From Acidiferrobacterales bacterium (lineage in GTDB: Bacteria; Pseudomonadota; Gammaproteobacteria; Arenicellales; Poriferihabitantaceae): DNA of 43,618 nt. The translations under genes and the position numbers were made by a program. The stretch lies in NCBI GenBank assembly GCA_019633985.1, contig JAHQWE010000131.1:1-43618 (forward strand). The letters run 5' to 3'. Below the pieces are notes generated by a model. That model saw only the letters and a list, made by a program, of their open reading frames with translations, searched no databases and had not been told where the DNA came from. This document shows positions 32,571 to 41,034 of this stretch, piece by piece (the first letter of the stretch is position 1; each line of letters begins with the position of its first letter).

Positions 32571-33020
32571 CTAGGTTGGTACGGGAAATTTTCCGGAAAA
32601 GTTAAATGCGTCTCGAGTCGGTCCCAACTGCCTGATCATCTCCAGTTTTTCTTTGGCCTCTTCCACAATCGGAATACTACCAACCGGAACCCACCACATG
32701 GCCAGTGAGGGTTGATCCATTCTTTCAAACCATTCTCGCCGCGCCTTAAGCAACTCGACGTGGGTAGATTGGTAGACAAAGTCACTCAGGGACTCGATGC
32801 TCTCCCAAACACTGAGATTGACAATGATTCTTGGATCATCAAATGCCTTGATCGCGGTTGCATCGCCTTCAACAGTTTGCAATCGCCAGACAAAGCCCGC
32901 TGCGTTATCTGCCAGGGAGTTGATCTCCTCCAAACGATCGACGAAACCCTTTAAGGTTTCTGATTCCAAGTCGTCCACTGCCCTTGCAATATTAATTTGC
33001 GCTAAATGATACGCACTCAT
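32571..33020 (-). CDS. DUF3291-domain protein
   Basis: A 149-residue cytoplasmic protein with the DUF3291 pattern: YHLAQINIARAVDDLESETL, then AAGFVWRLQ, INLSVWESIESLSDFVY, HVELLKARREWFERM and AMWWVPVGSIPIVEEAKEKL. The fold is predicted to be an antibiotic-biosynthesis-monooxygenase-like dimeric alpha-beta barrel, but no function is established. ATG 33020. It is divergent from the Lrp-type regulator gene, with about 130 AT-rich bases between, so it may be controlled by that regulator. Confidence 0.85.
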   Translation of the reverse strand: MSAYHLAQINIARAVDDLESETLKGFVDRLEEINSLADNAAGFVWRLQTVEGDATAIKAFDDPRIIVNLSVWESIESLSDFVYQSTHVELLKARREWFERMDQPSLAMWWVPVGSIPIVEEAKEKLEMIRQLGPTRDAFNFSGKFPVPT

Positions 33021-33153
33021 AATGTCTTGATAGAGTTAAAATCACCTCATCAATATATTTCATTGTTTAAAGAACATTCTGCCTAATATTCATATTTTGG
33101 AATCAATTGATAAATTATCTACCAGCTGAAGTAATTACTTGGAATTTTCTATC

Positions 33154-33618
33154 ATGCACTTTTCTAGAGATGAACGGCGTATTCTTGCAGAACTGCAGAG
33201 CAATGCGCGCTTAACCAATGCGGAGCTCGCGGAACGCATTGGTATGTCCACGTCGGCCTGTTGGCGTAAGACTCGGTCCCTGGAAGAAAACAATGTCATT
33301 GCCGGCTATCACGCTGAACTGAATAGAAGCCAGATCGGATTGGGGGTAATGGCGTATGTCAATATTCGTATCGATACCCATACCGATAAACAATCCTCCC
33401 TGTTTGCCAGTACCGTGGCCACCTATCCTGAAGTGATTGCTTGCCACTCAGTGGCTGGATCTTACGATTTTATGCTGCAGGTTGTGGCAAAAAATCTCGA
33501 TGCTTATGAGGAGTTTGCAATGAAGAAATTACGCAAATTACCGGGTATTAAAGAGATCACCACCAACTTTGTGTTACGCGAGATCAAACCCAGAGGTGCT
33601 TTGCCGGTAACCTCTTAG
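33154..33618 (+). CDS. Lrp/AsnC-family transcriptional regulator
   Basis: A 154-residue regulator from ATG 33154. The N-terminal winged helix-turn-helix reads RRILAELQSNARLTNAELAE, RIGMSTSACWRKTRSLEENN, IAGYHAELN. The C-terminal RAM (effector-binding) domain includes VMAYVNIRIDTHTDKQSSLF, PEVIACHSVAGSYDFMLQVV, and a late LPGIKEITTNFVLREIK. Members bind amino acids and control their transport or catabolism genes. It is divergent from the DUF3291 gene and convergent with nadE. The amino-acid oxidase/TRAP operon begins about 7 kb downstream and could be a target, but nothing in the sequence shows this. An in-frame TTG at 33139 is a less likely start. Confidence 0.92.
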   Translation: MHFSRDERRILAELQSNARLTNAELAERIGMSTSACWRKTRSLEENNVIAGYHAELNRSQIGLGVMAYVNIRIDTHTDKQSSLFASTVATYPEVIACHSVAGSYDFMLQVVAKNLDAYEEFAMKKLRKLPGIKEITTNFVLREIKPRGALPVTS

Positions 33619-33639
33619 CCAGCTCACACTGAAGAGCAC

Positions 33640-35676
33640 TTAGCTGAAGCTTTTAATCCATGCGGCAGGTGATGCATCACTCGGCATTCGCCAATCCCCT
33701 CTCGGCGACAAACTCACTGAGCCCACCTTGGGTCCATTAGGTACGTCGTCTCGTTTATATTGTTGTGCGAACGCTCGCTTTAGATTGATTTCTAACCAAC
33801 GGGCAATTTCCTTTTCGGAATATCTCTTACTCCATCCTTCAGCATACTTCGCCAAATATTGAATTTTGTCCGGCGAAAAACCATGCCGGGCGATATGATA
33901 CATAAAGAAGTCGTGGAGCTCGTAAGGTCCGACAGTGTCTTCGGTATTCTGCGCTATTTTTCCCTTCGAGTCCGGTGGCAGCAGCTCAGGAGATATTGCG
34001 GTTTCCGCGATGGATAACAAGGTTTCACGAACTGGAGATTCAAATTCCTGTTTCGCCAGATATTGCACCAGGAATTTCACCAGAGTTTTGGGCACAGAAC
34101 AGTTCACGTTGTACATACTCTGATGATCAGCATTGTAGGTACACCAACCTAACCAGAGCTCAGACATATCTCCCGTACCAAGCACGAAACCCATATTCAT
34201 CAGTAGTTCGGTGCGACGGCGTGCCTGAACGTTCTCAAACACCAGATCCTGACGGTGTTTCACCGGCACAGTCATCACCTTTTTAATAAAGGTATCCAGC
34301 GCCATATCCTTGTCTAATTTGATTTTGCCAAAAGGTTTGTACCCAGTAGTCACTGCAAGTTCTTTATATTCGAGGAATACCGCTTCTCTAATATCGAGCT
34401 CAGAGACCGTTACGCCTAACGCGTTCATCAGATCTCGGGCGTTCGATAAGGTGTGGTTTGTCGTTCCAAAACCCGGCATGGTCACAGCGCGAATGCATTT
34501 CCGAGGCAAATCCACTAAGTCACAAGCCCTGGTTGCTACAAGCATCGCCAGCGTTGAATCCAGCCCGCCCGATATACCAATGGTTAATGTCGGTTTTTTA
34601 CCCAGACATTCCAACCGCTTGGCCAAAGCAGCAGTTTGGATGCCAAATACTTCCGCGCAACGTTGATGTAACTCGGCGTCTTCGGCAGGCACAAACGGCT
34701 TTGCGGGAACAGTTCGCAGCAATCCTCTCTGCTTTTTATTAAACTTGACCTTGATACGCCGGTAATCTCGAACACCGTAAACCGACTTCGAATCAGCAAA
34801 GGTGGTCGTGGTTCGGCGCTCTGTTTGCAGGCGCTCAATATCCACATCAGCGGTGACAAAGTAGGCATCGCGTTGTGTCTGCATACTGTCCCCCACTCGC
34901 GTTGATTCCGCCAGCAGCATACCGGCTTCCGCAATCATTGCATGGCCCCCGTAGACCAGATCACTGGTACTCTCTGTAGGGCCGCAACTGGTATACGCAT
35001 AGGCGCTGATACATCGCCCGGACTGACCGGTCACCAGGTTTCTACGATAGCTCGCTTTCCCTACGGTTTCATCAGAAGCCGAGAGATTACAAATCACATT
35101 CGCACCCGCGATGGCCGCCATACTGGAGGGTGGAATAGGCATCCAGATCGCTTCGCAAATCTCGGCAAAAACCACTACTTCATCCCCACCTCCACCTGGA
35201 TGCGAAGTAAAAAGCAGTTCTGTACCAAACGGTGCAGAATGACTCCAGAGTTCGACCATTGGGTCTAACTCAGGTCTACCCGGAGCGAACCACCGAGCCT
35301 CATAAAACTCCTTATAGTTCGGCAGGAATTGTTTGGGAACAACACCGATCACCTTCCCCTCGTTAATCACCACCGCACAATTGTAGAGCGCGTCCCCCTG
35401 AACGATAGGGGCGCCAACAAGAATCAGTTGATTCTTCACCGGTGCCTCCAATGCGATCCGCTCAATTTGCTGCAACACACCGTCTAAAAGGCTCCTTTGA
35501 TGAAACAAATCACCGCAGGTGTAGGCGCTGATCGCTAATTCGGGAAACACTACGATATCGGAAGTTTTTACTTTCGCTAGCAGCTTCAGAATCTCATCGG
35601 TATTTGCCACAGGGTCTGCGACAGTGACTCTGGGTACTGCGGTGGTAATTCGGAGAAAACCGAGTTCCTTGTTCAT
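33640..35676 (-). CDS. nadE: Glutamine-dependent NAD(+) synthetase
   Basis: Makes NAD from deamido-NAD, ATP and glutamine. The 678-residue length matches the two-domain M. tuberculosis type. The N-terminal nitrilase-fold glutaminase shows the triad E46 (VVFPELAISAYT), K115 (PKQFLPNYKEFYEARWF) and C174 (AEICEAIWMP). The C-terminal synthetase shows the ATP loop GISGGLDSTLAML (368-373 SGGLDS), the RKCIRAVTMPGFGTT region and LGTGDMSELWLGW. The last gene before the convergent Lrp regulator; the start at ATG 35676 is preceded by an AT-rich region of about 130 bases. Confidence 0.96.
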   Translation of the reverse strand: MNKELGFLRITTAVPRVTVADPVANTDEILKLLAKVKTSDIVVFPELAISAYTCGDLFHQRSLLDGVLQQIERIALEAPVKNQLILVGAPIVQGDALYNCAVVINEGKVIGVVPKQFLPNYKEFYEARWFAPGRPELDPMVELWSHSAPFGTELLFTSHPGGGGDEVVVFAEICEAIWMPIPPSSMAAIAGANVICNLSASDETVGKASYRRNLVTGQSGRCISAYAYTSCGPTESTSDLVYGGHAMIAEAGMLLAESTRVGDSMQTQRDAYFVTADVDIERLQTERRTTTTFADSKSVYGVRDYRRIKVKFNKKQRGLLRTVPAKPFVPAEDAELHQRCAEVFGIQTAALAKRLECLGKKPTLTIGISGGLDSTLAMLVATRACDLVDLPRKCIRAVTMPGFGTTNHTLSNARDLMNALGVTVSELDIREAVFLEYKELAVTTGYKPFGKIKLDKDMALDTFIKKVMTVPVKHRQDLVFENVQARRRTELLMNMGFVLGTGDMSELWLGWCTYNADHQSMYNVNCSVPKTLVKFLVQYLAKQEFESPVRETLLSIAETAISPELLPPDSKGKIAQNTEDTVGPYELHDFFMYHIARHGFSPDKIQYLAKYAEGWSKRYSEKEIARWLEINLKRAFAQQYKRDDVPNGPKVGSVSLSPRGDWRMPSDASPAAWIKSFS

Positions 35677-35807
35677 TTTATTGTTGATCGAAATAGGTCA
35701 AAGATTATACGCAGTAATATGGAGAAAAATCCTTAGATAACAACGAACTCAATCCAGATTTTAAAAACGTTCATAGGCAAATTTGTCACTTCTCACTGCT
35801 ATTTCAG

Positions 35808-36401
35808 CTAGCTCACAATCAGTTTAATACCTTGATAAAGTAAATAGGTTCCAAAACCTGCAAGTAACAATGCATTGAAATAGCCGATCTTATCTTTCGC
35901 TATTTTTGCACCCTGCCGACCGATCATGCCCCAAACATATACCGCAATCAGAAACAGTGGCACACCAATCCAGAAGAACAACAGCGTATCAACCACCAAA
36001 TTGCCAGTAAAATTGGCAGCAAGATACCCAGGAGGAATCGTGAGCCAAACCTTAGGATTGGTCCAAGACACCAGCACCATCGCTTTCCATTTAAATTCGA
36101 ATCCGCCACTGCTGGCTGGTGCTGACTGGGTTACCTTCCATGCGAACCAGAAGATCACTGCGGCACCAACGAAGTACAAAACGGTGTAAATATTATCGTT
36201 GAACTGCCCCACAGTACCTACCATCATGCCGATGAGAAAGTTAATCGGCATCCAACCTACGAACAAATAGAAAATATAGTGTCGATATAGAGAAGGGAAC
36301 GACATGGTTTTCGCACCTTCCATGGTCGCAATCCAGAAGGGACCGATGGAGAAGGCAAACGCACTCCAAAAGGTTAGCGCAGCAATAACAGACTCATTCA
36401 T
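35808..36401 (-). CDS. LysE-like translocator family protein
   Basis: A 197-residue membrane protein with six hydrophobic segments. The pattern WSAFAFSIGPFWIATMEGAK near the N-terminus, followed later by FKWKAMVLVSWTNPKVWLTI, resembles LysE/RhtB amino-acid exporters, including the Asn-Pro-Lys element of helix 4. The final helix is FNALLLAGFGTYLLYQGIKL, a typical RhtB end. The family exports lysine, threonine, homoserine and similar compounds, but this member is divergent and its substrate is open. It is 64 bases after the TRAP large permease on the same strand, so it is probably the last gene of that operon and may relieve overload of the imported compound. Confidence 0.78.
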   Translation of the reverse strand: MNESVIAALTFWSAFAFSIGPFWIATMEGAKTMSFPSLYRHYIFYLFVGWMPINFLIGMMVGTVGQFNDNIYTVLYFVGAAVIFWFAWKVTQSAPASSGGFEFKWKAMVLVSWTNPKVWLTIPPGYLAANFTGNLVVDTLLFFWIGVPLFLIAVYVWGMIGRQGAKIAKDKIGYFNALLLAGFGTYLLYQGIKLIVS

Positions 36402-36465
36402 CGATCACTCTTCTCCCGATTGCCTAAGAAGCCGGACGCTTCAACGTAACGAAAAAATAGAGAGT

Positions 36466-37776
36466 CTATCCGGGAGATGAACGCATATTGTCGGGTAACC
36501 AGGTTGCGAGTTCAGGTACCAGAATCAACACAAACACCATCGCTACCATAATCATGAACATGGGAATGGCGGCTTTGGCGATATAGCCCATTTCGTGCTT
36601 GGTCATTCCCTGCAACACAAACAGATTAAACCCAATTGGCGGGGTTATTTGCGCCATCTCAACCGCAACAACGACGAAAATACCGAACCATACCAAATCG
36701 ATTCCAGCCTGCCTGACCATCGGTTCTACCACTGCCATGGTTAATACCACAGAAGAAATACCATCCAGAAAACAACCCAGCACGATATAAAACAGCAACA
36801 ACGCCATTATCAATGCAAACTCACTGAGCTCCAGCGATGCAATAAAATCGGCAAGTGCGCGAGGTAATCCAGTGAATCCCATCGACAGTGAGAGAAACGC
36901 AGCGCCTCCCAAAATCAAGGCAATCATCGCTGAGGTTCTCGTCGCGCCCATCAGACTCTCCACGAAAGAATGCCAGCTTAGAGAACGTTGCGCTGCAGCC
37001 AAAAGTAATGAACCGATTACGCCAAAAGCGGCAGCTTCTGTTGCAGTTGCATAGCCGGTATACATTGAACCGATAACTAGCAGGATCAGTGCGATCACTG
37101 GCATTAAATAACTTCTGTTTCTGCACTTTTCGGAAAAACGCATTCTCGGTTCCGGATCAGGATTAAAATCCTTTGAGATTCGAGAGACAACCGCAACATA
37201 GGTCATAAACATCAATGCGAGGACCAACCCAGGTACTACGCCCGCCAAAAACAATTTGGTAATCGATTCATTGATTGTCACACCGTACACGATTAACGTA
37301 AGCGAAGGAGGAATCATCAAACCCAGAGTCGCGGCACCCGCCAATGTACCAATCACCAACTTCTCTGGATAATTACGCCGCCTGAGTTCCGGGATGGACA
37401 TCTTTCCGACTGTGGTGAGTGTTGCCGCAGAGGATCCGGACACCGCAGCAAAAACGGTACATCCAACAATATTGGTGTGTACCAACCCACCCGGTAATCT
37501 CGCCATCCATGGAGACAAACCACGAAACATGTCTTCGGACAACCGGGTGCGATAGAGTATTTCCCCCATCCAGATAAACATCGGGAGTGCAATTAAAGTC
37601 CATGAGGATGACGCAGACCAAATAGTGGTGATCATGGCGTCCCCTGGCGGCCGGGAGGTAAACAGGCTCATCCCGACATAGGCGACACCCAGCAACGCCA
37701 GGCCAACCCAAACCCCAGTCCCGAGCAGTAAAAAAAGCACAAACAAAAAAATAACGATTGGCGCAAACTGTTCCAT
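36466..37776 (-). CDS. TRAP transporter large permease subunit (DctM type)
   Basis: The 436-residue, about twelve-helix subunit that drives TRAP import with the sodium gradient. Family motifs include GVWVGLALLGVAYVGMSLF, WTLIALPMFIWMGEILYRT, VHTNIVGCTVFAAVSGSSAA, the LMIPPSLTLIVYG segment, and the late FGIFVVVAVEMAQITPPIGF and NLFVLQGM. All are standard for DctM. It begins 9 bases after the small subunit gene. Substrate specificity lies in the binding protein, so none is given here. Confidence 0.95.
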   Translation of the reverse strand: MEQFAPIVIFLFVLFLLLGTGVWVGLALLGVAYVGMSLFTSRPPGDAMITTIWSASSSWTLIALPMFIWMGEILYRTRLSEDMFRGLSPWMARLPGGLVHTNIVGCTVFAAVSGSSAATLTTVGKMSIPELRRRNYPEKLVIGTLAGAATLGLMIPPSLTLIVYGVTINESITKLFLAGVVPGLVLALMFMTYVAVVSRISKDFNPDPEPRMRFSEKCRNRSYLMPVIALILLVIGSMYTGYATATEAAAFGVIGSLLLAAAQRSLSWHSFVESLMGATRTSAMIALILGGAAFLSLSMGFTGLPRALADFIASLELSEFALIMALLLFYIVLGCFLDGISSVVLTMAVVEPMVRQAGIDLVWFGIFVVVAVEMAQITPPIGFNLFVLQGMTKHEMGYIAKAAIPMFMIMVAMVFVLILVPELATWLPDNMRSSPG

Positions 37777-37785
37777 CGCTACCCC

Positions 37786-38313
37786 CTAGTGACTTGCTAC
37801 AGACTCGGCCTGAATGCCGTGGTCGCGATTCACCAGCAAACGGACAAAGTTGTCCCAGAAGCAAATAGCCAGCAGTACCGATCCCACACACATCGTTAGC
37901 TGCGGGATCCAAAGCGGGGTGGCATCCTGGCCTTGACTGATATCGTTCAGTTTGTGCGACCAGTAGGTGGCCTTGATCGCGTAATACGCCAGGTAGGTTG
38001 CGGCGGCGCCGGCAATCGCAAAACACCATAGTTCGCCATAGTATCGATATCTGCCCATTGCTGAGAGCAACAGGGTCACCCTGATATGTGCGCCTTTGTT
38101 TAATGCGTAAGCAAAGGACAAAAACGATGCAGCTGCCATACAATAACCCGCATAGTCTGGCGCACCTTTAATCAGATCCGCATCCCAGCCAAACCAACGG
38201 GCGAACATCTGTAAGACAATAAGAAACAGTATCGCAATCAGTGCAGCGGCACCTAATACTCCACCTGCCAGATATAACGTATCCAGATAGCGTGTGAGTT
38301 TTTGATATAGCAT
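37786..38313 (-). CDS. TRAP transporter small permease subunit (DctQ type)
   Basis: Four-helix subunit of the TRAP importer; 175 residues. Helix 1 is VLGAAALIAILFLIVLQMFA, then GAPDYAGYCMAAASFLSFAY with the following AHIRVTLLLS, the characteristic DctQ stretch, and a last helix around LTMCVGSVLLAICFWDNFVR. The gene starts after a strong hairpin that follows the binding-protein gene and ends 9 bases before the large permease. ATG 38313. Confidence 0.92.
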   Translation of the reverse strand: MLYQKLTRYLDTLYLAGGVLGAAALIAILFLIVLQMFARWFGWDADLIKGAPDYAGYCMAAASFLSFAYALNKGAHIRVTLLLSAMGRYRYYGELWCFAIAGAAATYLAYYAIKATYWSHKLNDISQGQDATPLWIPQLTMCVGSVLLAICFWDNFVRLLVNRDHGIQAESVASH

Positions 38314-38339
38314 GGTTTAAGTCATCCAGCGGCGAAACG

Positions 38340-38367
38340 TCAAAGGGCCTGAATCACTTCAGGCCCT
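38340..38367 (-). terminator. Hairpin between the TRAP binding-protein gene and the permease genes
   Basis: AGGGCCTGAA (38344-38353) and TTCAGGCCCT (38358-38367) form a perfect ten-pair stem with a four-base loop. Read on the minus strand the stem is followed by TTTGACGTTT, a weak T run. Position is 64 bases after the dctP-type stop and 30 bases before the small permease start. It fits partial termination or protection of the upstream message. Confidence 0.65.
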
Positions 38368-38431
38368 CGTGTCAGCGTCTACTTATTGGATTGATTGGCA
38401 CATCGCGCCATCCAGACCAGACGCGCGCGAG

Positions 38432-39412
38432 TCACATTGCGTTAAATGCATCCACAATCGCTTTGCCCTCGGCACCAGCCGCTTCCATCCATTCATCCGA
38501 CATGGTTTTACCGATTTCCTGCAACTCAGCGCGTAGTCCGTCACTGGGTGGTGCAACGGTCATACCGCCCGCTCGCAAGCCGTTGACAGTGAATCCAGTG
38601 TATTCCTTGGAACGCCAGTTTCCGGCATATTCTGCCAGGCTAGCGCAACCGCGCAGCACGTTTTGGTTTGCTTCGCTTGTATCATTCCAAACATCTTTAT
38701 TGACCATCACATAGTTGCGCGGTAACCATGCATCCACTTCATAGAAGTGCGTCAGACTTTCCCAAACCTTACGGTCATAGCCAGTCGCTCCTGATGACAC
38801 CATGGATTCGGCGACACCCGTAGCAAATGCTTGAGAAATCTCAGCGGCTTCTATGGTCACAGGTGACATTCCCGTCAGCTCCGCGAGGCGTGCCGTGGTG
38901 TTGTTATAGGAGCGGAATTTGATTCCTTCCATATCCGAGACAGCATTGACCTCTTTCTTAAAGTACAGACCTTGCGGAGGCCACGGCACTGAATACAGCA
39001 GTACGAGATTCTGTTTATCGAGTACCGAGTTAATGGTTTCTTCAGCGGCCTTCCAGAGCTTCGCGGAATCGTCAAACGAGGTTGCAAGAAATGGGATGGA
39101 ATCAAATCCGAACACCGCATTTTCATTCTGGTGCCCAGAAAGTAGGCGCTCACCAATCGGTGCCTGACCTGTTTGAATTGCTCTCTTAATATCCGCCCCT
39201 TTGAATAAGGACCCTGACGGATGAGTCACAATTTCGATAGCGCCGCCGGTCCCCGTCGTGACACATTGTGCGAATTCGGCTCCAGTGACTGAATGAAAAT
39301 TGGAGCCCGAATAGGCCATTGGCATATCCCACTTTTCTGCATGGGCTATACCGGCTGTAGACAGAGTAACAGCAACACCCAATGCGAGCTGTTTCAGAAA
39401 GTATTTACTCAT
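38432..39412 (-). CDS. TRAP transporter substrate-binding protein (DctP type)
   Basis: Periplasmic receptor of the TRAP importer; 326 residues. The signal peptide is SKYFLKQLALGVAVTLSTAG ending in AHA, with cleavage before EKW. The mature part carries YSGSNFHSVTGAEFAQCV, the GSLFKGADIKRAIQTGQAPI segment, and SDMEGIKFRSYNNTTARLAE, where the Arg normally clamps the ligand carboxylate. The ligand is therefore probably a carboxylate or amino acid. It lies between the DadA-like oxidase gene and the permeases. Confidence 0.93.
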   Translation of the reverse strand: MSKYFLKQLALGVAVTLSTAGIAHAEKWDMPMAYSGSNFHSVTGAEFAQCVTTGTGGAIEIVTHPSGSLFKGADIKRAIQTGQAPIGERLLSGHQNENAVFGFDSIPFLATSFDDSAKLWKAAEETINSVLDKQNLVLLYSVPWPPQGLYFKKEVNAVSDMEGIKFRSYNNTTARLAELTGMSPVTIEAAEISQAFATGVAESMVSSGATGYDRKVWESLTHFYEVDAWLPRNYVMVNKDVWNDTSEANQNVLRGCASLAEYAGNWRSKEYTGFTVNGLRAGGMTVAPPSDGLRAELQEIGKTMSDEWMEAAGAEGKAIVDAFNAM

Positions 39413-39474
39413 AGTGTGAATCCTCTTTTTATTTATTTAGTAAAGGGTATAGTCTTATTGTGCGTTGATTTTTA

Positions 39475-40728
39475 TTAAGCAAACCGCCCAGGATCATAGG
39501 GAACCATATCCGTGTCTGGTGATTCCCCGGAAATGATCTCCGCGAGCAATTTACCAGTCTTGGGACCGCCGGTTAAACCAACATGATGATGTCCAAATCC
39601 TGCGTACATATTTTTCAGTATAGCAAACTCGCCGATCAATGGAATGGAGTCCGCCGGTGCGGGGCGAAACCCCAACCACTCCTCTACCCTGGAATACGTG
39701 AGTCCCGGTATTGCTTCAGCGAGTTGCTTTCGCAAGAGCGCCAGTGGCTTCTTACTCCGAATTCGGGAGAGTCCACCAAATTCAACAATACCCGCACATC
39801 GAAGTCGACCTTCCATGGGGGTGGCAACAAATTTGCCACTGGAGATCATTGATGGTCGCCTTGGTAAATTCGAGGCATCATACAACTCTATGTGATATCC
39901 CCTTTCTGCTTCCATCGGGATCTTAACGCCCAGTTTCTTTGCTAGTGCCTCGGACCAAATACCAGTGGTGAGGACTCCGACATCACATGGGACTGTTTCA
40001 TCCTCTAACACGATGGAGTGTATTCGGCCGTCTCTCTGTTCAATATCTTTCATACCTCCAATTTTGAGCGTTCCACCCAGCCGCACAAACTCATTGGCAA
40101 GCGCTGCCACATATCTACCCGGATCAGTAATAAAACCGTGGTCTCCCAGACACACCCCAAACCGTGCTGACCCATCGGCAAAACAAGGCTCTCGTTCGAT
40201 CAATTGCGCTCGATCCAGCTCCTCCCAGCGATATCCACACTCTTTACGAACCTCCCAGGTAAAGGCCTCAGCTTCATACTCCGACCGGTCATCATAAACA
40301 AAAAGATACTCCGTCGGTTTGATAAATTCAGCGGCAGGCGTATCCGCGGCGAGATCCAGGTGTTGCTGTAAAGTATCAGACAAAATAGCGGTCAGCGCAT
40401 GGGCGATGTACTTGGTATCTTTTGGATTACAGTGCCGCAAATATTTTCCAAGCCAGGGCATGAGTTTGAGCAAATACCGCCATCGCATAAAAAGTGGTGA
40501 CTGTGATCTGATTAAAAGTCCAGGGGCTTTAGCCAACAAGCCGGGTACCGTCACAGGGACTACCGCACAGGCCGCTAATACGCCGGCATTACCATAGGAA
40601 GTCCCTGCTGCCGGCCCCTCTCGATCAATCAGCGTCACATCGTGACCTTTTCGTAAAAGCCAAATCGCCGTTGAAACTCCAACAATCCCCGCGCCAATAA
40701 CAGCAACTTTCTTCTTATCGTTTTTCAT
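39475..40728 (-). CDS. FAD-dependent D-amino-acid dehydrogenase (DadA)-like oxidoreductase
   Basis: A 417-residue DAO-family flavoprotein. The dinucleotide loop is VAVIGAGIVGVSTAIWLLRK near the N-terminus, followed by VTLIDREGPAAGTSYGNAGV, which matches DadA. Later come LGDHGFITDPGRYVAALANE, the LTTGIWSEALAKKLGVKIPM segment, EAERGYHIE, and the C-terminal FAD motif GFGHHHVGLTGGPKTGKLLA. Members oxidise D-amino acids, hydroxyproline, sarcosine or similar imino/amino compounds and pass electrons to the respiratory chain. It is the first gene of the operon with the TRAP importer and LysE-like exporter, so it probably acts on the imported compound. Confidence 0.9.
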   Translation of the reverse strand: MKNDKKKVAVIGAGIVGVSTAIWLLRKGHDVTLIDREGPAAGTSYGNAGVLAACAVVPVTVPGLLAKAPGLLIRSQSPLFMRWRYLLKLMPWLGKYLRHCNPKDTKYIAHALTAILSDTLQQHLDLAADTPAAEFIKPTEYLFVYDDRSEYEAEAFTWEVRKECGYRWEELDRAQLIEREPCFADGSARFGVCLGDHGFITDPGRYVAALANEFVRLGGTLKIGGMKDIEQRDGRIHSIVLEDETVPCDVGVLTTGIWSEALAKKLGVKIPMEAERGYHIELYDASNLPRRPSMISSGKFVATPMEGRLRCAGIVEFGGLSRIRSKKPLALLRKQLAEAIPGLTYSRVEEWLGFRPAPADSIPLIGEFAILKNMYAGFGHHHVGLTGGPKTGKLLAEIISGESPDTDMVPYDPGRFA

Positions 40729-41034
40729 AGTGACTGGCGAGACCGCGCTCTAGATTTTGATAGGTTTTACACAGAGCGCTGTCTCTGTTCTTTCTGCCGC
40801 ACCGACCGCATCGCTGGGATATTTCTGTTGAGACCGAAATGTTTGTAACACTGTCATCATTTTGAGACATGCCGAATTTTGGATACCTGGAAGGATGCCA
40901 AAGATATTCACATAAAGGAAACGAATCTGCCAAATCTTGCCCAAAAATGACCCGCAATTAACGACAGGCAAGAAACTAGTTCGCCATTGTGCGAATATCG
41001 CACCGGGGAATACAAAAAAACTGCGCTTCGTCCA
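40729..41034. other. Divergent intergenic region before the large secreted protein gene
   Basis: About 306 bases between the DadA-like gene and the FG-GAP protein gene, expected to hold divergent promoters. Short stems are present near 40980-41002 (TTCGC/GCGAA and TGCGA/TCGCA, mutually exclusive), but each has only five pairs. A minus-strand frame of 175 codons (41277-40750) covers this region and the start of the plus-strand gene; it has no recognisable domain and I do not call it. Confidence 0.55.
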
